In this document: positions 1 to 11,739 of the stretch, in pieces
Layout: the number at the start of each line of letters is the position of its first letter
Position numbering within the stretch: the stretch's first letter is position 1
Assembly (NCBI GenBank): GCA_947396885.1
Contig: OX377206.1
Span: 16,615,466 to 16,679,465, forward strand
Direction of reading: 5' to 3'
Length of the DNA stretch: 64,000 nucleotides
DNA from: Heligmosomoides polygyrus polygyrus
Taxonomy: Eukaryota; Nematoda; Chromadorea; Rhabditida; Heligmosomidae
Made by a program: the position numbers and the translations under genes
Notes under the pieces: generated by a model
Seen by the model: only the letters and a program-made list of their open reading frames with translations
The model's database searches: none
What the model was told of the DNA's origin: nothing

Positions 1-830
1 GTGTGGTATTGAGTCGAATCCACTGCAATGCAAATGACACTAGACGACCCTTTATTCTGTAGCGTGTGCGGGAAGGTTCTCATCGTCGAGAATCAGTCAG
101 AATTCTCTCTCAATGGCCATTCCGTGGTCATTGTGCACTAAACATATCTATAGCTAGCAAGTGAAACTTCGGGAATGTCTACAGATCTCCATTCCCCTCC
201 TGGGTTGCGGTAGGTACGGGTGAAGAAGGTCATGGTCACCGAATTCGCCCAAGCTCCAGCGTAATACGAGAAAAGGATGCTACATTCGTGATCAGCACCC
301 CAAATACCCCCCCCCCCCTAGGCGAAGTTTGCGCGAAATTTGTGATTATGACTTCGACAGCCTCAGTGACTCAAACCTACTGCAATTGGCCGAGATTTTG
401 AAAGCGGATGTCGGATTCGAGATCAGTACCCTAAATAACCCCCCCCCCCCACTCTCCGGGCGAGGTTTGGTCGAGAGATTGTCTTTGTACCGCTTCTCAA
501 CATCTGAAGTCTTGAAAATACAATAGTGCCATCATTTTGCTACACCCTTTTTGGTTGGGGAACAAAAACAACAAAGGCATAACAAAACTATCCATCCCGG
601 TGTGAAATCTACCACTCCACACCGAGTCTGCCGCGACTGATCGCGCCGCGCCGCGCCCTTCCCTTCAGCGGCGCGATTCGCCGAATACCGTAACCCGAAA
701 TTCCGTCAAATGTGGTGTATTGAGGCGGCGGAGTATGAAAGCGATGCGGCGCCGCCGAGCGGCGCGAAAAATCGATAGCTATGTCAATCATCACGCCGCG
801 CCGCGCGGCGGCGCCAGTATAAAAGGCGCC
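1..830 (-). mobile_element. Truncated copy of a 957-bp Harbinger-like non-autonomous element
   Basis: This stretch matches, in reverse orientation, most of the complete element at 40551-41507: the opening GTGTGGTATTGAGTCGAATC corresponds to the complement of bases near 41175, and the right end AGTATAAAAGGCGCC at 816-830 is the same terminal repeat. The other end lies before the window. It carries two copies of the dispersed poly-C module (about 283-336 and 421-470), where the complete copy has one, so part of it was duplicated. It has no transposase. The class (PIF/Harbinger) is inferred from the TTA target duplication of the complete copy. Confidence 0.75.
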
Positions 831-913
831 ATAGATATAGATTTTTCGCGCCGCTCGATCGATATCTATTCCGACTATGGTGCCGCTCCGCGCGGCGGCG
901 CAACAATAAGCTA
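826..913 (-). mobile_element. Partial small palindromic MITE
   Basis: Bases from GGCGCCATAGATATAGATTT to the GCGGCGGCGCAA near 903 align with the complement of the complete 135-bp MITE at 22660-22794, including the internal TCGATATCTATTCCGAC. The left terminal repeat is missing and the copy abuts the element ending at 830, so it is truncated or was itself interrupted. Confidence 0.55.
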
Positions 914-920
914 GGACTAA

Positions 921-1291
921 AGCCCCTTTCATACTCGTGGCGGCGGCGGCGGCGGCGGCGATGACGTGCCCGAGCGGCGGCCACGGCGGTGGAGGGGTTT
1001 TCATACTGGCAGCGGCGACGTCGCCGCGGCCACGCCCCGCCACGCCCCTGGCGGCGCCGCCGCCGGGGCCGCTGCCCGAGATGGCTGGGGCCATTTCGGG
1101 CGGCGGCCACGAGGGGCAGCGAGAGCGGCGGCACAGACGAGACCGCTGCGCGTACGCGCGCGCCAAACGCAATTAGCGCTGGCGGCGGCCGCCGCCACCC
1201 CTAGGCGGCGATAACGGACACCGCCCCTCCACCTGCCGCTGAAGCGGCGGCGGCCGCCGCCGCCGCCCCTCGGACGAGTATGAAAGGGGCT
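921..1291. mobile_element. 371-bp GC-rich MITE, TAA target duplication
   Basis: Ends are perfect inverted repeats, AGCCCCTTTCATACTCGT on the left and ACGAGTATGAAAGGGGCT on the right, flanked by TAA at 918-920 and 1292-1294. The interior is a dense run of CGG/CCG trinucleotides that creates long spurious reading frames in all frames. No protein is recognisable. The TAA duplication and C-rich termini fit PIF/Harbinger-type MITEs (known family behaviour); the class assignment is inference. Confidence 0.85.
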
Positions 1292-1373
1292 TAACACTGT
1301 CGCCGACGTCGCCAACAACAGCGTCGCAGAAGTATAGCTTAGGTCTGAAGCACGCCTTCTGACCTATGCTGAG

Positions 1374-1555
1374 TCCAACAGAGGGGCATCCGGAACGTGG
1401 TCGACCTTCGAGAGAGATATCTTCAGGCTTGAAGCGCTGATACCAACGGGACAATGTGGAATAGTGAAAGACTTCCTCCTTGAATGCAGAGCAGATGTTG
1501 TAGGCTGCAGCCCTTGCGGAATGGCCTTGCAGAAATTCGTAGAAGACAAGGTCGC
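1374..1555 (-). pseudogene. Mariner transposase N-terminal DNA-binding fragment
   Basis: The reverse strand encodes about 60 residues resembling the N-terminal helix-turn-helix region of mariner/SETMAR-type transposases: FYEFLQGHSARAAAYNIC, then TLSRWYQRF, then DISLEGRPRSGCPS. Mariner proteins have the pattern RWF.RF..GD.SLED.PRSGRPS here, normally just before the catalytic D,D34D domain. No catalytic domain follows; the frame continues only to an unrelated stop, and a stop lies just upstream. It sits head to head with the chemoreceptor remnant. It could be a mariner relic or a domesticated domain, but a relic is likelier because no start or other exon is visible. Confidence 0.7.
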
Positions 1556-1825
1556 AGCATGCTGCTGCTTATCGTTGACATTGTTGCTGTATTCGTACTC
1601 GACGAGGCCTTATATAGTACGCTTGAGGAAGCTTCGAGAATGTGCTGTGACGTCGCCACACAAGATCAATACTGTAAGATCTTTAACAAATTCAACAGGC
1701 AGTACAGTAAAGTGTTGTAAAACTTTTCGATCAACCCAATATATCTGACAGCAAACTGGAATCACACATTTGTTGACTTCAATCCCTACTCCGTAATTAT
1801 ATCCAGTTCCCCACTCATCATTCAG

Positions 1826-2474
1826 TTGAAAATAAATGCCGCTCTAACAATATTCATAGCATTTGAACGAGTTTTGGCTCTTTCTTTCCCAGTTACTCAT
1901 CGGAAGCTATCGTACTCGCTGTACGCAAAGGCTGGTCTACTGACCGGATGTCTGATCATCGCATTCGATGTCATCATGTTGGAGTCCTTCTCTCGCCATT
2001 CCATCGGCCTACTGACTGTGCAGCAATTGGGTGCTTCGTCAGCGATGATTTTCGCTATTACTGGAGAACCAGCAACATGGCAGTGGGTATCGTTGTAGTT
2101 GTCTTACCCGTTATGCTCATGATGCGGCTGCGCTTGATCAAGAGCTATAGGCTGTTAATTTCCAGTCGGAGTGACAGGAAACAAGAACGCTCATACAGGC
2201 GAGCCGCATGTGTTTCGGGGTTCTGTTTAACTCGATTGCATTTGTTACGTTGCCGAGCATTGGAGTGGGAAACGTGGAAATAATTGGTTTCTCCATCTTC
2301 CAAGTTCTCGGTCCTTTTTATATTGCAGGCTTACTATATGCAGGAATCTGTAACAGTATCACCTATTTGTTCCTTAATCAAGATATGAGAGAGAGATCGC
2401 AAAAAACGTCATTTCCGAAAAAGATTTTTCCCAGAAGGAAGTTGTTCATTCTACAAGAGTTTTTTCATGAGTAG
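1826..2474 (+). pseudogene. Serpentine chemoreceptor (7TM GPCR) remnant
   Basis: The 3' two thirds of a nematode serpentine receptor, resembling the srsx/rhodopsin-like group. An acceptor TTCAG ends at 1825 and the exon opens with LKINAALTIFIAFERVLALS, a TM3 with ER at the DRY position. TM4 (GLLTGCLIIAFDVIML) follows. The frame then changes near 2070-2090 to give TM5 (GIVVVVLPVMLMM) and a basic loop, and changes again near 2205 to give TM6 (CFGVLFNSIAFVTLP) and TM7 ending ICNSITYLFLNQDMR, where NSITY occupies the NPxxY position. Both shifts go the same way and no intron-sized interval exists between the frames. TM1-2 were not found upstream, where MITEs lie. Such receptors sense environmental chemicals in sensory neurons; this copy cannot make an intact one unless the shifts are sequence errors. 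Confidence 0.75.
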
Positions 2475-4772
2475 AGTTAGCAAAGTGCCACCTGTTGCGT
2501 GATATTTATTTATTTGAGTTCCATGCGTGAACGTAGAAAGGCTACTGGCTATCTTCTGAGTCGTAAAGAGAACGGCTAGGCTTGTTGACCGTAGTTGGCA
2601 AGAATATGGCACAGCACGCTAAGGACGAGATCGAACGAATGCCATGGACCGCTATGTAGGCCTTAGAAATATTTTTAGAAAACGGATTCAAATTAATTAT
2701 GGAATCCTAGGGACGGAAATAAAGGTGAAATGGTTGCTAATTTCTAGCAAAAAGCATAAGAAAAGCTTTAAAAAATCATCCTAAAGAAGGTATATGAAGA
2801 GAGTAGAGCAGGTAGAAGCAAAGCAAGGGGCGGAGAGTCGTTGGATACATCGCCCTATGAAAGGGGCGGGGCGAGGGGCGCGCCGAGGACAAGATGTCCG
2901 AGTCCCTGCCATCACAAGGAGGCACCGCTTTTCTAATCACTTCCCTTGGCCCTGCAGCTCTATCCTGAACTGATTTCGTTCTTGAGACAGAAGTCAGAAT
3001 CTTGTTCACCATATTTGGAGGAAAAGAGCTTTCAGCTGCACCGCCAAGGTTTTCTTCAGGTCCCGCCACATTGCAGGTTTTTGGACGACGTCACGTCAAT
3101 CAACGACGGTTTCGCGCAGCAAACTTGTCCAAATTGGGCGGCGCGGGCAGGACGGGAAGTGGGCGGTGGGCGGCACGGTGTACCGGACGACTGCCCCCCC
3201 CCCCAAAGCAAGGACCTAATGAAAGTAGACTTGTAGATCTCAAGGATTCGCAGGCTCTTAAAATGTATTGTCGAAGTCTAATCTATTCCGGATCATCCTC
3301 ACCTCTGCCTCAGCCGTGTATGCCGTCGCTGCTGCGGCGGAGGAAGTGGCACCGGCGGTGGCTGAACGAGGTGGAACGGAAGGTCTTGCCGCGTTCCGGC
3401 ATAGGTCGCCACAATTGGGGATGGCATTCGTAAATTGAGTCCCCCACCCGTTCACCTTCTATTTAGAAATTTGCTGTTTATACCGGACTCTTACCCGGAA
3501 AAATGAGACTGCTTTTTTACACGTGGTATTTTGAGGGTCATCGAATTTTCTTATTCCCCTAAGTAAGAGGGCATCATCTGTACTTCTTCCGATGGATACC
3601 TTAAACGCTCACAGTTATTTAACTTCCATGCTATTACAAAAGAAGCAACAAGCGGCTCTTGCACATCCCAATATGCTGTCCCTTATTTTCGCCAATTGCA
3701 TGCAAACGCTAGATCTTAACTCTGCATCACCTCTGCCTGAACTTATCCTTTCTGTACGTACCTAATGCCCTGCCAAATATAGGATGCTCTAGATAAGCAA
3801 TCACACTACCTGAGATGTTCTAAAACAGCACTTCAGCTGCAGTGAAGTTCCTAACTCATTCTGAATACAAGACAACAATACAACACACATATTGCCTTCC
3901 TCTAGCAGCGGTCGTTCTCCAATGTGTTTCTTTATGAATAATGCTTATCAATTTCCACTTATTTCTCATAGCGCTTGGAAGCCTTGACACCACGCTATCC
4001 TTTATTGTCGGCTATTGGTAACCTAGCCGGCAATTGTCGCAGGATACTAAAAATGGAAGGGGAGCAAAGGAAGAAACCACTACATCAAATTCATTGATCC
4101 ATTGTTGAGTTCCAAAATGCACGGGTAGCCAGCCACACAGGACAAGTATTTAAGACGAAAACCATCCATATCGAATAGAAGTAAACGAAGAGTACCGACC
4201 ATCAATGTCGGAAGTCGGATTGAAACTGATGAGATTAATTCACCAAGAGACAACAGCCGGCGCGAACGGAAGGTGGTGATGCTCAGTAATCAGGTGAGAG
4301 AAGAAACATACAGATCAGCAGTTGCCCACCCTTACTACTTCAGCCGCTTATCTTAAGAGTTCGGTCACGGATTGAGCGCTTGCAACGAAGCTCGACATTT
4401 TTTCAACTACGTCAAAATCAGTGCCTCTCATGCCTCTCAACTGAAGCCGAGAAGGATACGTTCGAACCAGATATAGAACAAAATACCAAAACGTTTTTAA
4501 TGCGCTGCACCAATTTCCTTGAAAGAAGTTCTTTAAGTGAAAAGTATATATTAGCATTCAATCCGGGTACTCAGAAAGTGCAGCAGACGTGGAAGAAGTT
4601 GTTGAACTCATCCGAGATTCCATGGCGTACTGACATGTGGCATCACCGGCCTCGACACCGGAGCGGCGACGCGGTTCATTTAATTCCGATGAGCTTCTCC
4701 TGAGCGGTCGCCTCACGCTCACTACCATTATCTCAGCGTCTTCTTCATTCTTCTCAAAGCAGTTTTTTTCAC
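2475..4772. other. Unassigned, no supported gene
   Basis: I see no recognisable protein, RNA or clean terminal repeats here. There is a GC-rich patch at about 2820-3230 ending in a C run at 3186-3203, an alanine/arginine-rich frame at 3300-3430 that looks compositional, and AT-richer DNA from 3460 on. The reading frame at 4380-4703 has no motif I recognise. Confidence 0.5.
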
Positions 4773-5496
4773 GTCAAATTCAACACTCTCCTGAACAAAT
4801 GTGATGCTTCTGAAGTCAAATCCAACGTTGTTTGTCCAATTTGACGTGAAAATGGTATTCAGTGGCATTTATCAGTGGCGAAGGTAAGGCGATTGAATAT
4901 TTCAAAACAATATTCATAAATCACACGCATTTACCCGTCTTGAGTATTTCAGAGCGTTTCATCAATCAGCAGACAGCTTTGTGAGAGCGTACACTCTTTG
5001 CCACTTTCTGATTTTTAAAAAGTGATTCCGTCTCTTGTTAGACAATCAGAGGTCTCCCTCTGCAAATTAGTTTCGGTGTTTTCTGTGCCATGATACAGCA
5101 GTTTTAGATACTTGTGCTGGTTTTCTTCACGCGAGACATCACCAGAAACCAGAATAAAGCAAGTAGCAAGCGATATGACTGAGAAAATCAAGATTGATGA
5201 AGCTCCGGCAGCGTTTAAAGACGTATAAAGAAACAATGGATTCTGAAGATGCGTACGTAAGACGCAGGTTGAAATTCATTCGAACTATTCTGCAGTCTTA
5301 ACTTCGTTCGAACTTCCCTCCAATTTGCCAGCCTTGTGAAGGGAGTTGATGTTGCGACCTCCGCAGATTGGCCGATACTGTAACTAGAGGCGGCACCCTA
5401 CGCGCCCATTCCTTGGAACCGCGAGGGAGGTGGCTGAAATGGATGGCGCGCTCTGATAGACCGTTCGGAATCTCTAAGGCCATACGGAAGGTCGAC

Positions 5497-5990
5497 ACCG
5501 TTTAATGTCCGAGGGCAACAAAACTCCTCCTAATACCATAGTCACCCTCCCTACCTCTCTCTCTCTTTCTCTCTCTCTCTCTCCCTCCCCGCTAGTAATT
5601 CCTATTATAGGTTCTGGCAAAAAACGGAGGGGGAGTCAAGCACCCACTTGAGACACTGCACACTGCGACACCCCCTCGTACTGGTATCCCTTATTCGGAA
5701 TCCCCAAGCAACATAGACGACGTCTTCTGAACGTCTTCTAAATCCCTGCGCACGTTGGACGACATTGAGCGAAAATACTGACCCCCTTCCTCTAAGCCCT
5801 CCTTTGCTGATCCCCTCTTCACTAGTCCCCCTCCTACTGTCCCCCTTACTCGAAATCCCTACTCACGTTGGTGAACGTCTTCAGCACGTCTTCTGAATCC
5901 CTATGCACGTTGGACGACATTAAGGGCACGTCTTCTGATTCCCTACGCTCCGCACTTGGTCCCCATTCATTCCGTGACGCGTTGTCCAAT
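5497..5990 (-). mobile_element. Fragment of J-element interior, inside the foldback loop
   Basis: The sequence starting GGTCGACACCGTTTAATGTC is the complement of the stretch ending at about 36263 in the piggyBac-like element. Further on it carries the same 'ACGTCTTCTGAATCCCTACG' monomers as the complement of 35740-35905. It therefore inserted into, or was carried by, the foldback element. Confidence 0.7.
5553..5586. repeat. CT microsatellite
   Basis: A run of CT dinucleotides with occasional T insertions. At the homologous position in other copies (8250, 36180, 57510) there is a C or G homopolymer, so this site is a length-variable simple-sequence hotspot. Confidence 0.85.
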
Positions 5991-6552
5991 TAATATACTA
6001 GCAAATTGCAAAACAGTTCACATGAATTTCAACCCGTGTTTTGCGGACACATATTCAGAATACACTATTTCTTTATACGCTTTTAAACGCTGATGAGGCT
6101 TCATCAATCATGAGTTTCTCAGTCATAGCGCTTGCTATTAGCTTTACCCTCATATTTGGTGACGTTCGGCGTAACGAACGGCTGCACAATTCTCTAAAAC
6201 TGCTGTATCGTGGTACAGAAAACATCAAAATTAATTTGCAGAGAGGGGACAACTTTATAAGGAGACCTCTGAACGTCTAACAACAAGAGACGGAATCACT
6301 TTTTAAAAATCAGAAAGAGGCAAAGAGTGTAAATACGCTCTCACAAAGCGGTCTGCTGAATGATGAAACGCTCTGCAATACTCAAGACGGGTAAATGTGT
6401 GTGATTTATGAACATTGTTTTGAAATATTCAATCGCCTTACCTTCGCCACTGATAAATGCTACTGAATACCATTTTCACGTCAAATTGGACAAACAACGT
6501 TGGATTTGACTTCAGAAGCATCACGTTTGTTCAGGAGGGTGTTGAATTTGAC

Positions 6553-7859
6553 CAGTTAGGACAACGGTGGCACGACTTTTGAGTCTAGTTACTCGTGGCA
6601 TGACGTCTGCTAAACGCCTTCTGAGTGCAGAAACTCCTTATCGACATCGGTGCCACCAGGGATCGAAGGAAATTTTGATTTTTTTTCAGGAAAAACCGAT
6701 TTTGTGGTCGCTTTCAATTGGAAGGTATAACGCAACACACAATTTTACTCAAGGAGTCCCCATTCCGATTCCGTAGACGCCCACTCAAGGCTAAAAAGGC
6801 AAATCATTCTCCATTCCTTTAATACAGATTCAACCTCCTGCCATGCGCGTCGGACTGAGGCTGGCTCCCGATCCTTCTCAACTCCGATAACCACCGAAGA
6901 ATTACCGGCGCGCTCCTCCCTCAATCAACGGAGCCCGATCGCTGGGCTTTTCGATCTTTTTGGCTTGATTCTACAACCAAAGCAAGTCAACAAAGATGGG
7001 AGACTGTGGGTTGCATGCTGCTGTGCCCTTATATACCCCGAGGGGCGGGGCGTTCATATAGGGAGAGAGTGCAGAGAAGCGATTATTCAGTGCGCTAGAA
7101 TACATGTCATTATTTTAGTTTGCATTCAACGAATTGGAACTTTCCTTGAATGAAGGTTACTTCTATGATCACTCCCATGTCTTCCTCTATTTCAAGTTCT
7201 CCACAAATCGCTCCAGATATACTGTAATAATTATATTACTAAGTTCAGTGCAGGTCTCATGTCGAGTAGAGCACATTATCCTCTGACAAGTGCTGCGTTT
7301 ATGCTGTAGCTGATTTATTTCTTAAAGACATTCGCAAATCAAGCTAGAAGGTTAGAACCGCAGCTGCTGGGGGAAATTTGAAAAGAGGCTATGATAAAGT
7401 AACAAGGATAAAGGGCGGCTTGACACATCAACATGCCCGTCCGTGTGTAAACTGCACAACTTGGAGTTCACAGTTCTCGCTGCTTCTGCCTAGTCCTCAC
7501 TGGCGTCAAATATGCAGCGTGGGTTTCACGATTTTCTAAGAAGGAAATCCGATCGTACACGAAAGGGTTCGAAGTTTAAGCCAAGACCCAACCCTATAGC
7601 CTTCCCCAAACTTACCGTATTTGTCCAATTCCTCACAACCAGAAAATCGTTCACATCGAAGAAAACCAGCAGCTTTCATTAGGACAAGTCATTAGACCTA
7701 ACATTAATTAGCAGCCAACTACACCATGCATATGGAGCGGATCCCGTCAATAAGGAGAGCTCTGCTCCTTTGTCTCCTGGCTCTTTTTTGCTCGAGCGCT
7801 TCATCTGACCCAATTTTTCTCTTAAAGATGATGTTGGTTTATATGTCACCAAGATGTTC
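6553..7859. other. Unassigned, no supported gene
   Basis: No motif-bearing frame was found. The GC-rich spot CCCCGAGGGGCGGGG at about 7037-7051 is a short palindrome. The rest is unstructured to my eye. Confidence 0.45.
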
Positions 7860-8890
7860 GGCGGCCTAGCAGCCGCCAAGTCTGGTAGAGGGCTTTGCCC
7901 CCCAAACCCCAGGAATAGAACAACCCCAATCCTCCCCCTTTCTTCTTTAGGCCTTCTTTCTTTTATTACATTAAAGAACTGGTTTTACTATAATGTATAG
8001 ATTAGTAGAGCAGGATATGGTAGGGCAGAATCTTCACTGCTCCTATGAACCCATCCGCCCTCTATCGCTGTACGCGATTTATTCTCCAAAGTGCTGGTTC
8101 CCTACGTGGCGAGAAACAGATCACGAGAGTGCCAATCAGAAGTGCTTAATTTGCAGAAACAACTGAAATTAATCGGTATTGAAAAACAGGTCGACACCGT
8201 TTACTGTCCGAAGGCAATAAAACTCCTCCGAATACCATAGTCACCTCTTCCCCCCCCCCCCACCGCTAATACTTCCTTATATTACTTCCTTATATAGGTG
8301 CTGGCGAGGAAACGGAGTGAGAGTCAAGCACCAAGACGTGACATTGAGTCCTGACTCACGTATCACCACGTTGTCACGACGTCTACGACGATTCTGTACC
8401 CCGGCACATTCGCCACGACTTCTGTGACCCGTTTTAAGAAACTCAACGCACATTGGACGATACTTAGAGAAAATACTGGTCCCCCTTATCCGCACCTCCT
8501 GCCCCTCTGGTTGTCATCGTCCTGCTCTTTATTGATCCACCTCCTACTGGCCCCCTTACTCGGAATCACTACGCAAGTTGGTCGTCTTCAGCACGTGTTT
8601 TGAATTGTGCACGTTGAATGACGTCAACGCCACGTCTTCTGAATCAATACGCTCTGCACTTGATCCCCATTCATACCGTGACGCGATGCCCACTGAATAT
8701 ATCGTAAACTTGGACGATCCGCCGCCTAGGATATAGTTCACCAGCAATCTCCCATGGTTAAGCTGAAAGAAAACCCGACTGACACTGTCGTAGCCATCTC
8801 TTGGCTTCATTCCCCCTTTCCGTGACTGACAACGTGACCCGCGGATTAAGCGAATTATATATAAGAGGATAGTTGTTAGGTTAGTTACTT
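7860..8890 (-). mobile_element. Reverse-strand fragment of the piggyBac-like J element
   Basis: This is the complement of about 35440-36620. Landmarks in order are GAATAGAACAACCCCAATCC, TGGTTTTACTATA, the GGTCGACACCGTTTACTGTC junction at 8190, a C run at 8250-8261, the 'GTCTTCTGAAT' monomers, and CATGGTTAAGCT near 8755. Neither TTAA end is present, so it is an internal fragment, more diverged than the copies at 34943 and 55862. Confidence 0.75.
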
Positions 8891-9835
8891 TGTGACACCT
8901 GGCACCGAAGCTTAGAAGCTCGTAGAGCTTCCGCTTTTTATAGTTCACCATCAAGGTATCGCTACGGAAATCTCTTTTTCGAGCGCAAGCTGGTTTTTTT
9001 TTCAAAGGAATTTACGAAAGATTACCTTCTATTATAAATAATGAGCATACGCTGGGCTGCCCTTCGACAAAGCATGGACCCACCCCTTGAAATTGGAGTA
9101 TTGCTTAGATTTCATTTCATGTTCAATCATCTTTGTTGTTTATTCTGTAAATCTGTTAGTTATCGGCTAACTTAAACAACCTTTCTTACAAATAGGTGTT
9201 GTCAACAACCTCTAGAGGACACCTACCTGCTATCAATAAAAGTGATTTCAGCTTGCATTCATTGCCTTTTACCTTCTTTTCTTCTCTTTGATAATGTTTT
9301 TGAAGCTGTTCCTGATCATTCAGCTTGGTTAATAATTTGTCACTGATTTTCCCATGCTCTTATGATAAGTGCTTAATTGCTTAGTATTGAGTTCACTATC
9401 ATGTGCCTTGAACAAATAAATGAATAAATAAATACTGTTCGAAGAAGCTGGAATTGGGCAGCATGTATCGGAGCAATCATATATCCCTATGACTTAAGAT
9501 GGCCAAGGATTACAACTGAAGTGCTGGCGTCAGTGCTGCGGTTGTTCTTCTGCGCGAACTAAAGATGCTGATACACGGCTACCGAGCAGCCAGCACATTA
9601 CAATTCGGCAACAGTATCACGATGCGGTTTTCGGCTTCGTAGTAAAAATAGGACATTATCCTCTCCAGATCGTAACCTCTGCTAAAGCGGCAAGCTGAAA
9701 GGAGAAATTTCGCTCGAGGTGGGCTCGACGATTTCGAGTGCTTTTAGTACGGGATCAGCAAAAATGTAGATAACTAATTTGAAGAGCCCACACGAAACGT
9801 ATTCATGGTGGTGTTTCTCTGCTATTAGCCTTCGC
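8891..9835. other. AT-rich, no supported gene
   Basis: Contains the near-palindrome AGGTGTTGTCAACAACCT at about 9195 and an AATA-type simple repeat at about 9410-9432 that could be the tail of a retroposed sequence. No coding sequence is recognisable. Confidence 0.45.
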
Positions 9836-10140
9836 CGTACGTTATACTTGAAAAGCAAGTAACCCTCTTAGAGGCTACTCTACGCAAAATCTGGAGCGTC
9901 CGAATACAGAAGGCGTGACACGAGGTCATTCAACTCGCGTCTGAATTCAAAAGAAATGGCACTGACGTTGTGTAGGGAGCGTGTGGTTTTGAAAGACATA
10001 TCAACGGTGTCTTGTAAAAAGTTCCGTTGAGGATGAGAACGGTGCGGAGCATCCTGAGGGACAGAAGTACTGAGCAACACAAACCACTGACCTTTCTGAA
10101 CAATCCGGGAAGAATCTAAATGTTAGTAGATTTCAAGTCT
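9836..10140 (+). repeat. Direct repeat unit A, copy 1
   Basis: It begins ACGTTATACTTGAAAAGCAA and includes AAAATCTGGAGCGTCCGAAT and AAAAAGTTCCGTTGAGGATG. The same sequence with small indels recurs at about 13716-14000. The interval between the copies (about 3.9 kb) is not constant for neighbouring repeats, so this is mosaic duplication and not one clean tandem event. Confidence 0.8.
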
Positions 10141-10379
10141 ACCACTACATAATTGAGGTAGCGATCAATGACGTTTGAGTGATCTAACCAACGTGAGATA
10201 CACCGCATAATCTGCAGCGCTCGGCATGGAGTGAGTGATCTAACCTAAGTGAGATACGCCTCACCATCTACAGCGCGGGGCGTGGAGTGATCTAACTTAC
10301 GTGAGATACGCCGCATCATCCACAGTGCGGACAAAATTTGCATTTCAACGTGGGATATTACTGCAGTAATGGAAACGCA
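10141..10379 (+). repeat. Short tandem repeats around GTGAGATACGCC
   Basis: The phrase 'GAGTGATCTAAC..A.GTGAGATACGCCGCATCATC' occurs three times at a spacing of about 60-70 bases between 10175 and 10325. No coding potential is seen. Confidence 0.6.
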
Positions 10380-11325
10380 GAATTTTACTGCTTAATACAA
10401 CAGCGTCTGCGTGCGTTTCCGAGTGTCCGTCCAGATTCAGAAGCCGTGCCGCCGACTTTCAATAGGGGAACAATGAAGCAGTTCACGAGATGGCACCAAG
10501 AAGGCGGAGGCAATAAGGAGGGACCAGTAGGGAGTTGCCAATAAGGGGGAGTAGTAGGGGGACCATCAAGGCGATCCGTAACGAGGGGACCAGTAAGGTA
10601 GGCCGGATTTGGAAGATGGGACTCCGATGTCGGTAATGGACGTTCGCTCGCTGTCGTCGTGCCATGGGCGTGGGAGAGCAACTTAATTGGGGTAGAGAAG
10701 TAAGGAAGACTACGGGGGGGGGGGGGAGGAGGGAACGACCAGGAAGAAGGGACCTGAAGGCAGGACCAGGAATGGGAACCAGCAAGAAGAGAGCCGTAAG
10801 GGTATTCATAAAACAAGTAATCTGCCATCTGCACAGCCTCTTCATGCTCGAAACACCGGCAATTGCGCGCATTTCATAGCGTCACAATCCAGGAGACGGG
10901 TCCCCTACGTCGCGCAACAAGCGTCCTTATTCCGAATACATGTCACTGACGTCTGCCGTGAGCATGGAAGGAACACTAAGGGGTGGTGAAAAAGGACAGT
11001 AAGGAGACCTCTGGAGTGGACCAGGAGAGCGACCAGGAAGGAAAGCAATAACCGGAGGAAGGACCAGGACGGGCAAACCAGCAAGAGTAGACCAGTAAGA
11101 GGAAACGAGAGAGGGGAACCTAGCGTCCGGATTCGGAAGACAAACGATATCCGGACACGCAAGCTGTTGAGCATGAGAACGGTGGCGGGGGAGCAACCTG
11201 AGGACATATATACTGCGCAGCACAAACTAATGACGTCACTGGACGGTCCGGAGAGAATGTCTATGATCAATGTACCGAATTGGTGAAGGGCTTCGTGCCG
11301 ATAAAGTTCGCACAAAGTCCTAGAT
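10380..11325 (+). repeat. Purine-rich GGACCAG repeat (family C)
   Basis: Reiterated GGGGACCAGTAAGG and AGGACCAGGA motifs with a G run at 10715-10726. The core from CCTAGCGTCCGGATTCGGAA (11118) to GAGCATGAGAACGG (11170s) is shared with each unit of the 42-49 kb array and, inverted, with 13580-13680 and 15490-15590. The long reading frames on both strands are compositional. It is probably part of a non-autonomous transposon family, but I cannot define its ends here. Confidence 0.65.
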
Positions 11326-11735
11326 GCTAGCGAATTTTATGTTTTACAAAAACTACTTTCCATAGGTCAGTGATGCTACAAAGTCGCGCGAAGCGCGCAG
11401 GTGCGAGAGACGCCATTAGGCGTGTCGGAGCACTTGTTTAATAAAATAATTCAAAAAAGTGAACCAATTTTTTTAAGGTACCGAAGTGACGATGCCGATA
11501 AAGTACGCAGCAGGTCCTAGATGCCAGTGAGTTTTATGTTTTACAAAAACTGCTTTCTGTAGGTCAGTGATGCTACAAAGTAGCGCAAAGCGCACAAGTG
11601 CGAGACCCGCCGTTAGACGTGTCGGAGCACTTGTTTCAGAATAATTACTTTCTGTAGGTTAGTGGCATTGCAAGTTCGCGCGAAGCGCTCAAGGCACGAC
11701 GTTAGGCATGTCGGAGCACTTGTAAAACTACATTT
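11326..11735 (+). repeat. Three imperfect tandem monomers
   Basis: The phrase 'TTTTATGTTTTACAAAAACT' plus 'GGTCAGTGATGCTACAAAG' plus 'TGTCGGAGCACTTGT' occurs at about 11330 and again 194 bases later. A shortened third copy starts near 11640. A fourth relative is at 13985-14095 next to the second copy of the following repeat. Confidence 0.8.
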
Positions 11736-11739
11736 TAAT

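Larger units (their letters stand above)
4773..6552. mobile_element. 1.8-kb foldback element with about 520-bp arms
   Basis: Left arm (about 4773-5290) and right arm (about 6012-6552) are diverged inverted copies. Both begin with GTCAAATTCAACAC and contain CAAAGAGTGTA, AATCACTTTTTAAAAATCAG and CTAAAACTGCTGTAT in matching order. The short frames in the arms (reverse 5015-5236, forward 6041-6280) read as related peptides, but differences fall about equally on all three codon positions, so there is no sign of protein selection. The loop (about 5300-6005) contains a fragment of the piggyBac-like element's interior. I could not define a target duplication. Confidence 0.75.

Noticed and set aside
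609..1318. Several long overlapping Arg/Ala-rich open frames on both strands
   Set aside because: They lie inside GC-rich MITEs with perfect terminal repeats and arise from CGG/CCG runs.
5015..6280. A pair of similar secreted-looking peptides in the foldback arms
   Set aside because: Codon-by-codon comparison of 43 aligned codons shows differences spread about evenly over positions 1, 2 and 3, so no protein constraint.
10385..11315. Proline/leucine-rich reverse-strand proteins
   Set aside because: Produced by the complement of the GGACCAG purine repeat; composition only.
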